From Simplicispira sedimenti (GTDB lineage: Bacteria > Pseudomonadota > Gammaproteobacteria > Burkholderiales > Burkholderiaceae_C), in the NCBI RefSeq assembly GCF_022760965.1, contig NZ_JAKVIJ010000014.1:26560-90559 (forward strand): a DNA stretch of 64,000 nt, given 5' to 3'. Made by a program: the position numbers and the translations under genes. Positions 44,221-52,577 of this stretch are shown here, piece by piece (the stretch's first letter is position 1; every line of letters starts with the position of its first letter). The notes below the pieces were generated by a model. The model was not told the origin of the DNA. It was given only the letters and a program-made list of their open reading frames with translations, and ran no database searches.

Positions 44221-44276
44221 AAAATTGGCCGACAGCGCTTATCCAGCAAGCGCCATCAGCTATTAACATAATAGCA
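44221..44276 (-). repeat. Palindromic repeat element, copy 8 (mfd to next gene)
   Basis: 56 bp, reading aaaattggccgacagcgctt, then atccagcaagcgccatcagc, tattaacataatagca. A well conserved copy and a good guide to the family consensus: AAAATTGGCC end, AGCGCTTATCCAGCAAGCGC stem, CAGCTATTAACATAATAGCA end. It ends seven bases before the next ATG. Confidence 0.8.
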
Positions 44277-44283
44277 AACAACC

Positions 44284-44949
44284 ATGTGGCTCGAACTTGC
44301 CTTCCTCCTGGTGGCCCTGGGCGCTGCCCTGGCGGCGCAGCCCTGGCGCCTGCTGGCCAGCCGCAAGCCGCTGGTGCACGAGAGTCACGGCACCCCCTCC
44401 GCACTGTGGACGCCGCTGCTGGCCACGCTGGTGCTGCTGCCCTGGCTGTGGGCGCTGCCCTCCTTGCATGCCATGCCGCTGCAATTGCAATGGTCTGGCG
44501 CCTGCCTGGTGGTGCTGATGCTGGGCTGGCCGCTGGCGGTGCCGGTGTTGCTGGCCGTGGGCGCGCTGGCAGGCCTGATCGCCGGTATGGGCTGGGACGA
44601 AGCCCTGGCGCTCACCGTGTGGCTGGGGCTGGCACCGGCCAGCCTGGCGCTGCTGCTGGGCGCCTTGCTGCGCCGCCTCACCGGCGAGCGCATGTTTGTG
44701 TACATCCTGGGCCGCGCCTTCCTGGGCACGGCGCTGTGTGGCTTTGCCGCCTCGGTGCTGGCGCAGGCCCTGGGGCAGAGCCTGCCCGGCGTGGGCTCGG
44801 GCCTGTCGCTGGTGGCGCACTGGCTCATGGCCTGGGGCGATGCCATCGTCACCGGCATGCTGGCGGCGGTGTTCGTGGCCTTCAAGCCTGAATGGCTGGC
44901 CACCTGGTCCGACCGGCTGTACCTGCGCTCGCCTCCCCACGGGCGCTGA
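44284..44949 (+). CDS. Polytopic membrane protein, possibly CbiM-like permease family (COG3235)
   Basis: 221 aa with about six hydrophobic helices (residues 2-20, 45-62, 68-92, 98-130, 140-163, 172-198). The C-terminal WGDAIVTGMLAAVFVAFKPEWLATWSDRLYL resembles the energy-coupling-factor permease-like proteins of proteobacteria, COG3235. That assignment is from memory and tentative. No Shine-Dalgarno beyond the preceding repeat end is evident. Stands between mfd and a convergent cytochrome c4 gene. Confidence 0.7.
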   Translation: MWLELAFLLVALGAALAAQPWRLLASRKPLVHESHGTPSALWTPLLATLVLLPWLWALPSLHAMPLQLQWSGACLVVLMLGWPLAVPVLLAVGALAGLIAGMGWDEALALTVWLGLAPASLALLLGALLRRLTGERMFVYILGRAFLGTALCGFAASVLAQALGQSLPGVGSGLSLVAHWLMAWGDAIVTGMLAAVFVAFKPEWLATWSDRLYLRSPPHGR

Positions 44950-44963
44950 GCGCAGCGCCGGGT

Positions 44964-45557
44964 TCAGGGCAGTTGGGACAGATAGTCCGCCACGGCCTTG
45001 GTTTCCAGCTCCGTCAGGCGCGAGGCCACCAGGTGCATGGCTTCGTTGTCGTTGTTGCGGGTGCGCAGGTTGAAGTCCTTGAGCTGGGACATCAGGTAGC
45101 GCGCGTTCTGACCCGCCAGGCGCGGCAATGTGGCCGTGCCGGCCGCATTCTCGCCATGGCAGCTGGCGCAGGCCGGCACGCCGGACCAACTGTTGCCCTT
45201 GGTGAAGATGTAGCGCCCCACCGGAATCAGATCGGCATCGGACACACGGTGCGTGCGCGGCTTCTTGGCGGCATAGAAGTCGGCCAGTGCAGCAATGGTC
45301 TCATCGGAAAGGTCCGCCACCTGCGGCGCCATGGTTTCGCTCACCCGCTTTTTCGAGCGGAAGTCCTGCAACTGCTTGATCAGATACTGGCGATTCTGGC
45401 CCGCGAGGGACGGGAAAATCGGCGACGTGGCGTGGCCCTCCGCGCCGTGGCAGGTGGCGCAGCGGCTGCTGATCAGGTTATCGACCGCTGCATCGGCGGC
45501 CCAGACGGCAGAGGAAGCAAGGAAGGCGCCGACAAGCGCCAGGGTGCGCAGTTTCAT
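44964..45557 (-). CDS. Diheme cytochrome c4 family protein
   Basis: 197 aa from ATG 45557. Signal peptide about residues 1-20 ending AVWA. Two heme c sites: C33-A-T-C36-H37 and C130-A-S-C133-H134. The two halves resemble each other (PSLAGQNRQYLIKQLQDF and PRLAGQNARYLMSQLKDF), the typical c4 duplication. It carries electrons in the periplasm to terminal oxidases or other acceptors. Convergent with the membrane-protein gene before it. Confidence 0.93.
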   Translation of the reverse strand: MKLRTLALVGAFLASSAVWAADAAVDNLISSRCATCHGAEGHATSPIFPSLAGQNRQYLIKQLQDFRSKKRVSETMAPQVADLSDETIAALADFYAAKKPRTHRVSDADLIPVGRYIFTKGNSWSGVPACASCHGENAAGTATLPRLAGQNARYLMSQLKDFNLRTRNNDNEAMHLVASRLTELETKAVADYLSQLP

Positions 45558-45674
45558 GGGATGGGACGGCTGTGCGTGGTTGTGGATCTGCGTATTTTTC
45601 CTGCATTTATCCAAGTGTGCTGGCATGGGTTTTTCTTGACTTGCGTCATGCCGCAATCCAAGGCCCAAGACGGG

Positions 45675-46502
45675 CTACCCTTGCTGCTCCCGGGCCTGCG
45701 CCACGAGCAAAGCCACCACCTCCTCCGTGGCTGCCAGCACACGCTCGCTGTCCCCGGCCACGCGTTCGGCACGCAGGCGCAGCTGGGCCGGCGTGCCCTC
45801 GGCAAACAGTGCTTCCTCGCAAGGCTTCCAGACGCTTCGCAAGCGCGTGGCCGCACTGCGCACCTGCGGGTCCAGCAGGCGGGCGCCCTCCAGCTGCTTC
45901 AACACGGCCGTGAAATGCGCGCGGCTCAGGTGCAGCTCCATGCCCGCCGCGCTGTCGTGGATGTCCCAGGTGCGAAAAAGATAGAACTTGGCCATGCGCT
46001 GCGACAGCATGCGCTGGCGCCCGGCAATGCCTATCCACTGGTTGAATGGCGAGCCGGTCAGGTGCTCGTAGGCCAGCGTGGTCCGGTGAGCGGCCGTTTG
46101 CAGCAACTCGCTGGCGTCGTAGAGCGCCGTCGCACCGTGGCGGTGGGGCTCCCCCGCAAGCAGCAGGGATTGGAAGTCGCTCCAGCGCGCCTCCAGGGCC
46201 GCAAGCCGTTCCTGCACCACCACCTGGGGTGCAAAGCCCTTGAGCGCCGCAAGGTGCGAAGCAAAACGCGCCACGGAATCGTGCAACAAATGGCGGGCCT
46301 CCTCCGCCACGATCGACTGGCCCCACTGCAGATAGGCTTTGGTGGTGCGCTGCGTGAGCATGCGCAGACGGCCGGACAAGTCCACGGCCGCAGGCACATC
46401 CAGCTTGGCGGCGCCCGCCACCTGGGCGTGTGCCGAGCTTGCTAGCAAGGGGGGGCCCAATGCGCCGCCCAGGAGCCACATGCAGAAGTCGAATCTGTCC
46501 AT
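45675..46502 (-). CDS. Exported protein with two PilJ-type (nitrate/nitrite-sensor-like) domains
   Basis: 275 aa from ATG 46502. Signal-peptide-like N-terminus (about residues 1-26, ending SSAHA). Two copies of the PilJ N-terminal motif: DLSGRLRMLTQRTTKAYLQ near residue 40 and IAGRQRMLSQRMAKFYLF near residue 155. Such domains sense ligands in the periplasm of chemoreceptors and NarX-like kinases. Here no signalling output domain is present, so it may be a binding-protein partner. Coding sequence and signal are clear; function is inferred. Confidence 0.82.
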   Translation of the reverse strand: MDRFDFCMWLLGGALGPPLLASSAHAQVAGAAKLDVPAAVDLSGRLRMLTQRTTKAYLQWGQSIVAEEARHLLHDSVARFASHLAALKGFAPQVVVQERLAALEARWSDFQSLLLAGEPHRHGATALYDASELLQTAAHRTTLAYEHLTGSPFNQWIGIAGRQRMLSQRMAKFYLFRTWDIHDSAAGMELHLSRAHFTAVLKQLEGARLLDPQVRSAATRLRSVWKPCEEALFAEGTPAQLRLRAERVAGDSERVLAATEEVVALLVAQAREQQG

Positions 46503-46709
46503 GAAACACCTTTCAGAATGGGCGGGGACGCCTCCAGCGCTCCAGGGAAAGCGCTCCTCCCGCACTACAGCAATGTATGGGAACGGCTGGCGTAGGCTAC
46601 CCCCGTCTTCGCGTGCAGCAACCCCGATACACTCACGTTGTCAGTGCCGGGCGCGCCGCCGACCCGACCGCGCCCGAGCCCAACCCACCAAAGCAACACC
46701 CACAATCAC

Positions 46710-46757
46710 GATCCAACGCTCGTCCATCCAGCGTTGATCGCTATTGAATACATAGCA
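46710..46757 (-). repeat. Palindromic repeat element, copy 9 (serB leader)
   Basis: About 48 bp, with ccaacgctcgtccatccagc and gttgatcgctattgaataca, tagca. It keeps the GCGT/CCATCCA/GCGT stem and the GCTATTGAATACATAGCA end. It ends seven bases before the serB ATG, so it forms the mRNA leader. Confidence 0.6.
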
Positions 46758-46763
46758 GTCATC

Positions 46764-47480
46764 ATGACCCCCCCCAGAGAACTCTCGCCCGGCCTGGTTG
46801 TTCAGAATCTGCCCACGGCCCGCAAGCTGACCGACTACAAGCTCATTGCGTTTGACATGGACTCCACGCTCATCAACATCGAGTGCGTGGACGAGATTGC
46901 CGACGCCGCCGGCCGCAAGGCCGAGGTGGCCGCCATCACCGAAGCGGCCATGCAGGGCGTGATCACCGACTACAAGGAGAGTCTGCGCCAGCGTGTGGCA
47001 TTGCTGCGCGGCGTGCCGGTGTCGCACATGGAGCAGGTGGTGCTGCACCGCATGCGCTTCAACCCCGGCGTGCGCGAGCTGATCCATGCCTGCCGCAATG
47101 CCGGGCTGGCCACGCTGCTGGTCTCCGGGGGCTTTACCTTTTTTGCCGACCGCGTGAAGGCGCAGCTGGGCATCCAGTTCGCACGCGCCAACGTGCTGGA
47201 CATCGAGAACGGCCTTCTCACCGGCCGCATGGTGGATCAGGTGTGGGGAGACATCTGCGACGGCGCGGAAAAACGCCGCACCCTGCTGGAGGTGGCCTCC
47301 CTGCTGGGCCTGGCGCCGGAGCAAACCATTGCCGTGGGCGATGGCGCCAACGACCTGCCCATGATGGAGGCCGCCGGCCTATCGGTCGCCTTCCATGCCA
47401 AGCCTTCGGTGCGCGCACAGGCCCTGGTGGCCATCAACAGCGGCGGGCTGGACCGCCTGCTCGAAGTCCTGCAGCCTTGA
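46764..47480 (+). CDS. serB: Phosphoserine phosphatase SerB
   Basis: 238 aa from ATG 46764. Last step of serine biosynthesis. HAD-superfamily motif I IAFDMDSTLINIECVDEI (D-x-D-S-T), motif II LLVSGGFTFFADR and motif IV GDGANDLPMMEAAG are intact. It lacks the N-terminal ACT-like extension of E. coli SerB, as in many betaproteobacteria. The thioredoxin-like gene begins one base after its stop. Confidence 0.95.
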   Translation: MTPPRELSPGLVVQNLPTARKLTDYKLIAFDMDSTLINIECVDEIADAAGRKAEVAAITEAAMQGVITDYKESLRQRVALLRGVPVSHMEQVVLHRMRFNPGVRELIHACRNAGLATLLVSGGFTFFADRVKAQLGIQFARANVLDIENGLLTGRMVDQVWGDICDGAEKRRTLLEVASLLGLAPEQTIAVGDGANDLPMMEAAGLSVAFHAKPSVRAQALVAINSGGLDRLLEVLQP

Positions 47481-47481
47481 C

Positions 47482-48018
47482 ATGCCCACCGCCCTGCGCT
47501 GGCTGGGCCAGCACCTGCGCAAGCGCTGGCGCGCGCACGCGCTCAACCTGCTGATGCTGTTGGGCGTGTTTGCAGGCACCCACTGGTGGCAAACACGCAA
47601 CCTGCCCTCCGGCCCGCTGCCCGCGTTGCCATTGGAGTTGGCCAGCGGCGAGCGCCTCAGCCTGGAGCAGTGGCGCTCGCGCCATCCAGGCCAGGCCACT
47701 GCGCTGTACGTCTGGGCCCAATGGTGCCCCATCTGCCGCGTGCAGGAACCCACCATCACGGGCCTGCAGCAAGACCACCCGGTGCTGACCGTGGCCATGC
47801 AATCGGGCCAGACTGCGCAGGTCGCCCGCCTGCTGCAGGAACGCCGCCTGCCCTGGACCACCGCCGTGGACCCCGATGGGAATATTGCTGGCGCCCTGGG
47901 CGTGCATGCCGTTCCCACCATCCTGGTGATGGATGCAGAAGGCAACGTGACCGGTTCGTCGGTCGGCTACACCAGCGCCTGGGGCATGCGCTTGCGGCTG
48001 TGGTGGGCGAACTGGTAG
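47482..48018 (+). CDS. Membrane-anchored thioredoxin-like disulfide oxidoreductase (CPIC motif)
   Basis: 178 aa. N-terminal membrane anchor (about residues 20-36), then a TlpA/ScsD-like thioredoxin fold on the periplasmic side. Active site WAQWCPIC and cis-Pro region HAVPTILVMDAEGN are present. CPIC rather than CGPC suggests a periplasmic thiol oxidase/reductase rather than cytoplasmic thioredoxin. Starts one base after the serB stop (TGACATG), so the two are probably co-translated. Confidence 0.88.
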   Translation: MPTALRWLGQHLRKRWRAHALNLLMLLGVFAGTHWWQTRNLPSGPLPALPLELASGERLSLEQWRSRHPGQATALYVWAQWCPICRVQEPTITGLQQDHPVLTVAMQSGQTAQVARLLQERRLPWTTAVDPDGNIAGALGVHAVPTILVMDAEGNVTGSSVGYTSAWGMRLRLWWANW

Positions 48019-48046
48019 TCACCCACCCACACAGGCACTCAGTCTC

Positions 48047-48526
48047 TCAGTCCACCGGCCGTGGCAAGCCAGGCACCAGGGCGATGGGAATCACACCGGC
48101 CGATGGTGCCGCCTGCCCCACGGGCGCCATCAGGTCTTCCAGCGTCAGCGCGTCCAGCACCGCAAAGAAGGCGAGCATGGCCTGCCCCAGCACGCTTTGC
48201 AAGCGGCAGTGGCTGCTCAGGCGGCACTGGTTGTTCTCGGGGTCAAAGCATTCCACCACCACAAAATCGGATTCCGTGGCACGCACGACCGCGCCCACGT
48301 TGATCTCCTTAGCGGGGCGCATCAGGCGCATGCCACCGCCACGCCCCCTGGTGGTTTCCAGATAACCGCGCGCAGACAGGTCCTGCACGATCTTGGTCAG
48401 GTGACTGCGTGAGATGCCATACGCCTCAGCCACTTCAGTGATGGTGACGGGAAGCGCCCGCTCATAGCAGGCCGCGCAGTACATCAGTACCCGCAGTGTG
48501 AAGTCGGTCCATTGGGTCAGTCGCAT
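48047..48526 (-). CDS. nsrR: Nitric-oxide-sensing Rrf2 repressor NsrR
   Basis: 159 aa. N-terminal winged helix of the Rrf2 family (MRLTQWTDFTLRVLMY...GISRSHLTKIVQDL). Three Fe-S cluster cysteines C93, C101 and C107 lie in ECFDPENNQCRLSSHC, the NsrR pattern rather than IscR's. NO destroys the cluster and releases target genes. Divergent from the ric/ytfE gene, the usual NsrR target, with a palindrome between them. Confidence 0.93.
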   Translation of the reverse strand: MRLTQWTDFTLRVLMYCAACYERALPVTITEVAEAYGISRSHLTKIVQDLSARGYLETTRGRGGGMRLMRPAKEINVGAVVRATESDFVVVECFDPENNQCRLSSHCRLQSVLGQAMLAFFAVLDALTLEDLMAPVGQAAPSAGVIPIALVPGLPRPVD

Positions 48527-48566
48527 GGCAACAGCCGCTCATAGATAAAAACAGGCATGTAACTTG

Positions 48567-48585
48567 CATTTTATTAGATAAAATG
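48567..48585. promoter_or_regulatory. Candidate NsrR operator between nsrR and ric
   Basis: CATTTTATTAGATAAAATG is a perfect dyad with 8-bp arms and a 3-bp spacer. The flanks (AACTTG / AGAAG) loosely extend it toward the A-rich NsrR half-site pattern. It lies 36 bp before the ric ATG and about 40 bp from the nsrR start, suiting control of both genes. Confidence 0.6.
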
Positions 48586-48620
48586 AGAAGTAGAAATACC
48601 CATTTTCTAGGACATACCCC

Positions 48621-49358
48621 ATGAGTACCACCTCCCCCGAAATCCAGGCCCTGAATCCCGCCATGTCGATCGGGCAAATCGCCGTGGACTTGCCCGGCGC
48701 CACCGCAGTGTTCCGCCGCCTGAAGCTGGATTTTTGCTGCGGCGGCCACCTGAGCCTGACCAGCGCCACGGCCGAGAAAGGCCTGGACTTGCAGGCCGTG
48801 CTGGCCGAGCTGGCACAGTTGCAGCGCCCCAGCACCGCGACGGGTATCACCGAGCCCAACCCGCTCATCGACCATATCGTGGCGCGCTACCACCAGGTTC
48901 ACAAGGCACAGTTGCCCGAGCTGATCCGCATGGCGCAACGCGTGGAATCGGTGCACCGCGCCAACCCGAACGTCCCCGCGGGCCTTGCCAGCCTGCTTGA
49001 AGCGGTGCAACAAGACCTTCTCTCGCACATGCACAAGGAAGAGGCCATCCTGTTCCCCATGCTCAAATCCGGCGGCAACCCGTTTGTGAACCAACCCATC
49101 AGCGTGATGCGCGCCGAGCACGTGGACCACATCGCCACACTGGAAAAGCTGGCATCCATGACCAACGATGCCACGCCACCCGAAGGCGCCTGCAACACCT
49201 GGCGCGCGCTGTACGCCGGCATCGGCCAACTCTGCGACGACCTCTACAACCACATCCACCTGGAAAACAACGTGCTCTTCCCGCAGTTTGAGGCCAAGGC
49301 CCGCCAGGCCATGGGCGGCGGTGGCTGCGGTGGTTCAGGCGGCTGCTCCTGCAGCTGA
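48621..49358 (+). CDS. ytfE: Di-iron Fe-S cluster repair protein (Ric/YtfE/ScdA)
   Basis: 245 aa. Repairs Fe-S clusters damaged by nitric oxide or peroxide. N-terminal DUF542/ScdA_N domain with the C39-C40 pair in LDFCCGGH. The hemerythrin-like half carries histidines in LIDHIVARYHQVH, LLSHMHKEEAILFPM, AEHVDHIATLEKL and YNHIHLENNVLFPQF, with Glu ligands. The C-terminus adds a Gly/Cys tail (GGGGCGGSGGCSCS) not part of the core fold. Divergent from nsrR. Confidence 0.93.
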   Translation: MSTTSPEIQALNPAMSIGQIAVDLPGATAVFRRLKLDFCCGGHLSLTSATAEKGLDLQAVLAELAQLQRPSTATGITEPNPLIDHIVARYHQVHKAQLPELIRMAQRVESVHRANPNVPAGLASLLEAVQQDLLSHMHKEEAILFPMLKSGGNPFVNQPISVMRAEHVDHIATLEKLASMTNDATPPEGACNTWRALYAGIGQLCDDLYNHIHLENNVLFPQFEAKARQAMGGGGCGGSGGCSCS

Positions 49359-49378
49359 TCCTGCGGCCGGCAGGCAAG

Positions 49379-49412
49379 GCACCCAGAGCGTCAAGCCTGG
49401 GTGCTTTTTTTT
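49379..49412 (+). terminator. Rho-independent terminator after ytfE
   Basis: GCACCCAG, loop, CTGGGTGC followed by a run of T. It also covers the 3' end of the convergent DUF2721 gene, which stops within the loop. Confidence 0.85.
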
Positions 49413-49864
49413 GTCTTTTCGAGTTCCAGCAGCAGATGGAAGTTGAACAACCGGGTCGCCAGCACCGTCTCGGTCATGAAGCAGGTCAGCGCGAGCAAAA
49501 ACGAGCCCACCCCCAGCAAGAACCCGGCCACAGCCATGCGGCTGGCCTGCAGCCCCGCCGTTTCGCCCAGAAACAGCAGGATGATGGTGATGCCGATGAA
49601 GAAGGCACATGCCGTCAGCAGCGCAATCGCCGCATTGGCCAGGTAGCCCCTGCGGCGCAGCGTCAGCAATTCCTGCACTGCCTGTTCTGACGAATCGGGA
49701 TCGCGCCGGGCCCGTTCTTCCACGACCCGCGCGCGGTCGATGATGCGGGCCAGTCGCCCCGCCACCACGCCGATCATGCCGGACACCGCCGTGAGCAGAA
49801 ACACCGGCGCCACCGCCAGTTGAATGCCATGGGTGATGGCAGAGGTATCAAGCGCAAGAGGCAT
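49391..49864 (-). CDS. DUF2721-family membrane protein
   Basis: 157 aa from ATG 49864. Three hydrophobic segments (about residues 10-33, 75-98, 108-135). Basic loop GRLARIIDRARVVEER follows the first helix, the DUF2721 pattern. Function unknown. The gene ends inside the terminator hairpin of the convergent ytfE gene. Confidence 0.85.
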   Translation of the reverse strand: MPLALDTSAITHGIQLAVAPVFLLTAVSGMIGVVAGRLARIIDRARVVEERARRDPDSSEQAVQELLTLRRRGYLANAAIALLTACAFFIGITIILLFLGETAGLQASRMAVAGFLLGVGSFLLALTCFMTETVLATRLFNFHLLLELEKTKKSTQA

Positions 49865-50009
49865 GGGCAAGGCAACGAGTGGGCAAGCGCTGCATTATCG
49901 TTGCGGCACCCACATCGGGAAATCCCTGCCCTTCTGAAGGCATGCGCCCACCCCAACACCAGACATGCGATGCCACAATGAAGGCGCACACTCTTACCAC
50001 CGTTGCGCC

Positions 50010-51260
50010 ATGGACATCACCCACAACCCGCTGTGGCACATGCTGCCAGTCGCCGTGATGGTGGTGCGCGATGGCGTGATCCAGCATGTCAACCAGGCGT
50101 GCCAGGTGCTGTTCGAAGCCGACTCCGCGGAGCAGATGGTGGGCCACCCGACCACCGAGTTCGTCCACCCGGTCGATCAGCAGCGCTCCAGCGGGCGCAT
50201 CCAGAGGGTGGCCAGCGCACCCGAGAGCGGCATTCCCAACAAGTCCACCGAAATCCGCATCCGCACCTGCAAGGGTCAGTTGCGCATGGCGCTGTTCACC
50301 AGCGTGGCGGCGGAGGTGGACGGCCTGCCCTCGGTACTGATCTGCGGCACCGACATGACGCACCAGAGCGAAATCCAGGCCCAGTTGCGCGAGAGCGAGC
50401 AGCATTTCCGGCGCCTGTTCGAGAACATGCGAGACGTGTACTACCGCACCAACGCCCAGGGTGTGGTGCTGCATGTGGGCCCTGGCGTGCGCCAGGTGCT
50501 GGGCTACGACCCGCAAGAGATCATTGGCCGCACAGCCGAGTCCTACTACCCACAAAGCTCGGACCGCGACGCGTTCAAGGCCGCCATCCAGGCACATGGT
50601 GCCGTGTCCGATTTTCCTGGCCAGATGGTGCGCAAGGATGGGCGCGTGATCGACATTTCCATCAGCAGCCAGGCGGTGTTCGATGACGACGGGAATTTCG
50701 CAGGTGTCGAGGGCATTTACCGCGACATCACCCAGCGCAAGAACCTGGAGCGCGAATTGCACCGTATGGCCAGCACCGACACCCTGACGGGCATGGCCAA
50801 CCGCCGTGTCTTCCTGGAGCGCGCCGAAGCCGCCTTTCAGCTCGCCAGCACCGAGAGCCAGCCGCTGGCCCTGCTGATGCTGGATCTGGACCACTTCAAA
50901 CAGATCAACGACCGCCTGGGTCACCTCGAAGGCGACCGTGTGCTGATCGCGTTTGCGCAAGCGGTACAGCTGCTGCTGCGCGCCGACGACACCGTGGGCC
51001 GCCTCGGCGGCGAGGAGTTCGGGGTGTTGTTGCCGGGTTCAGGCCATGACGGCGCGCTGGCCATTGCCGAGCGCATCCTGCAACACATCCGCGACCTGTC
51101 CCTGCCCGGCCCGCACGGCCAGCCAGTGCAGGTCACCACCAGCATCGGGCTGGCCTGCCAGCTGCCCACGGACCGCAGCCTGCGCGACCTGCTGGACCGC
51201 GCAGACCAGGCGCTTTACCAAGCCAAACGCCAGGGGCGCGACCGCTGCGCCTGCGCCTGA
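50010..51260 (+). CDS. PAS-PAS-GGDEF diguanylate cyclase
   Basis: 416 aa. Two PAS domains (residues about 10-110 and 125-245; the second closes with GIYRDITQRK), then a GGDEF domain with GGEEF at about residue 333. DLDHFKQINDRLGHLEGD is in place. The RxxD inhibitory site (RADD) sits five residues before GGEEF, so product inhibition is likely. No transmembrane helices, so the cyclase is probably cytosolic and senses a small ligand or redox signal through PAS. Confidence 0.92.
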   Translation: MDITHNPLWHMLPVAVMVVRDGVIQHVNQACQVLFEADSAEQMVGHPTTEFVHPVDQQRSSGRIQRVASAPESGIPNKSTEIRIRTCKGQLRMALFTSVAAEVDGLPSVLICGTDMTHQSEIQAQLRESEQHFRRLFENMRDVYYRTNAQGVVLHVGPGVRQVLGYDPQEIIGRTAESYYPQSSDRDAFKAAIQAHGAVSDFPGQMVRKDGRVIDISISSQAVFDDDGNFAGVEGIYRDITQRKNLERELHRMASTDTLTGMANRRVFLERAEAAFQLASTESQPLALLMLDLDHFKQINDRLGHLEGDRVLIAFAQAVQLLLRADDTVGRLGGEEFGVLLPGSGHDGALAIAERILQHIRDLSLPGPHGQPVQVTTSIGLACQLPTDRSLRDLLDRADQALYQAKRQGRDRCACA

Positions 51261-51271
51261 GCCCAGGCGAT

Positions 51272-52462
51272 TTACAAAGCTTGCGCCAGGCGCGCCACGC
51301 CCTCGCGGATCTTGTCCACGCCGACCGTGGCGAACGACAGTCGCAGCGTGGCGTGGTCGGGCTGGGCGCAGAAGAACGGCGTGCCGGGCACGAAGGCCAC
51401 GCCCTTGTCGATGGCGGCCTTGGCGAACACATTGCCGTCCGCCACCTTGCCGCCCGCCCCCGTCAGGCGCGCCCACACGAACAGGCCGCCCTGGGGCTGC
51501 ACGAACGCGATGGCGTCGCCCAAATCCTTGCGTAGCGCGTCGCCCATGGCCTGGGCACGCTCGGCGTACACCTTGCGCACATGGGCCAACGTGGCGGGCA
51601 TGCGGCCGGCCTTGAGGTACTGCGCGGCCGTGGCCTGGGCGAAGGTACTGGTGTGCGCGTCGCTGAACTGCTTGCACATGGTGGCCTTGGCCAGCAGCTC
51701 GGCCGGGGCGATCATCCAGCCCACGCGCAGGCCGGGCGACAGCACCTTGCTCAGGCTGCCGCAGTGCACCAGCAGCTCGCGGCTGCCCGGCACGGTGGCC
51801 GACAGGGCCAGCAGGCTGGGCGGCGGCGCCTCGCCAAAGTACAGGTCGCCGTAGGGGTCGTCCTCGACCACCAGGGTCTGGTATTTCACGGCCAGTTCCA
51901 GCACCTTCTTGCGGCGCTCCAGGCTCAGCATGGCGCCGCTGGGGTTGCCGAAGGTGGGGATGAGGTAGACGAACTTGGGCCGGTGCTCGGCGATGAGCTT
52001 TTCCAGCTCGTCGGTCTTCACGCCGTTGCCGTCGATGGGCGCGCTGATGAGCTGCGCGCCATACAAGCGGAAGCACTGGATGGTGGCCAGGAAGGTCGGG
52101 CCTTCGACGATCACCTTGTCGCCGGGGCTGATGAGCGTCTTGCCCAGCAGGTCCAGCGCCTGCTGGCTGCCGGTGGTGACGATGAGGTTCTCGGGCGCCA
52201 CGCCCTGCGCGCCCTTGCTGGCCATGAACGCGCTGAGCTGCTCGCGCAGCGGCTGGTAGCCCTCGGTGGCGCCGTACTGCAGCGCGGCGCCGGGCTCCTC
52301 GGCCAGGGCCTGGTTCACGGCGCCCTGGATGCCGTCCACGTCGAACATGGCGCTGTCGGGGAAGCCCCCGGCAAAGCTGATGATGCCGGGCTTGCCCAGC
52401 AGCTTGAAGAGTTCGCGGATGGCGGAGGTTTCGACGTTGTTCAGGCGGTCGGCGAATTGCAT
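51272..52462 (-). CDS. PLP-dependent aminotransferase (2-aminoadipate / LysN-like family, fold type I)
   Basis: 396 aa from ATG 52462. Class I/II aminotransferase: GFPDSAMFDVDGIQ, TTGSQQALDLLGKTL, VVEDDPYGDLYFGE and GSLSKVLSPGLRVGW, where the Lys forms the internal aldimine. Resembles LysN/ARO8-like and MocR-like aminotransferase domains; here no DNA-binding domain is fused. Substrate not certain (2-aminoadipate, aromatic or branched amino acids). Convergent with the cyclase gene; nth is divergent from it, 115 bp away. Confidence 0.88.
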   Translation of the reverse strand: MQFADRLNNVETSAIRELFKLLGKPGIISFAGGFPDSAMFDVDGIQGAVNQALAEEPGAALQYGATEGYQPLREQLSAFMASKGAQGVAPENLIVTTGSQQALDLLGKTLISPGDKVIVEGPTFLATIQCFRLYGAQLISAPIDGNGVKTDELEKLIAEHRPKFVYLIPTFGNPSGAMLSLERRKKVLELAVKYQTLVVEDDPYGDLYFGEAPPPSLLALSATVPGSRELLVHCGSLSKVLSPGLRVGWMIAPAELLAKATMCKQFSDAHTSTFAQATAAQYLKAGRMPATLAHVRKVYAERAQAMGDALRKDLGDAIAFVQPQGGLFVWARLTGAGGKVADGNVFAKAAIDKGVAFVPGTPFFCAQPDHATLRLSFATVGVDKIREGVARLAQAL

Positions 52463-52577
52463 GGCGTGTTGGAGCGGAGTTGGCGACGAATCCCGCATTG
52501 TCGCCAATCGAAGCGCAGGTTTCCTGCAACCGTGCACCGCCCGCTTTGTCAGGCGCCCAGCCCCTACACTGCACGCC

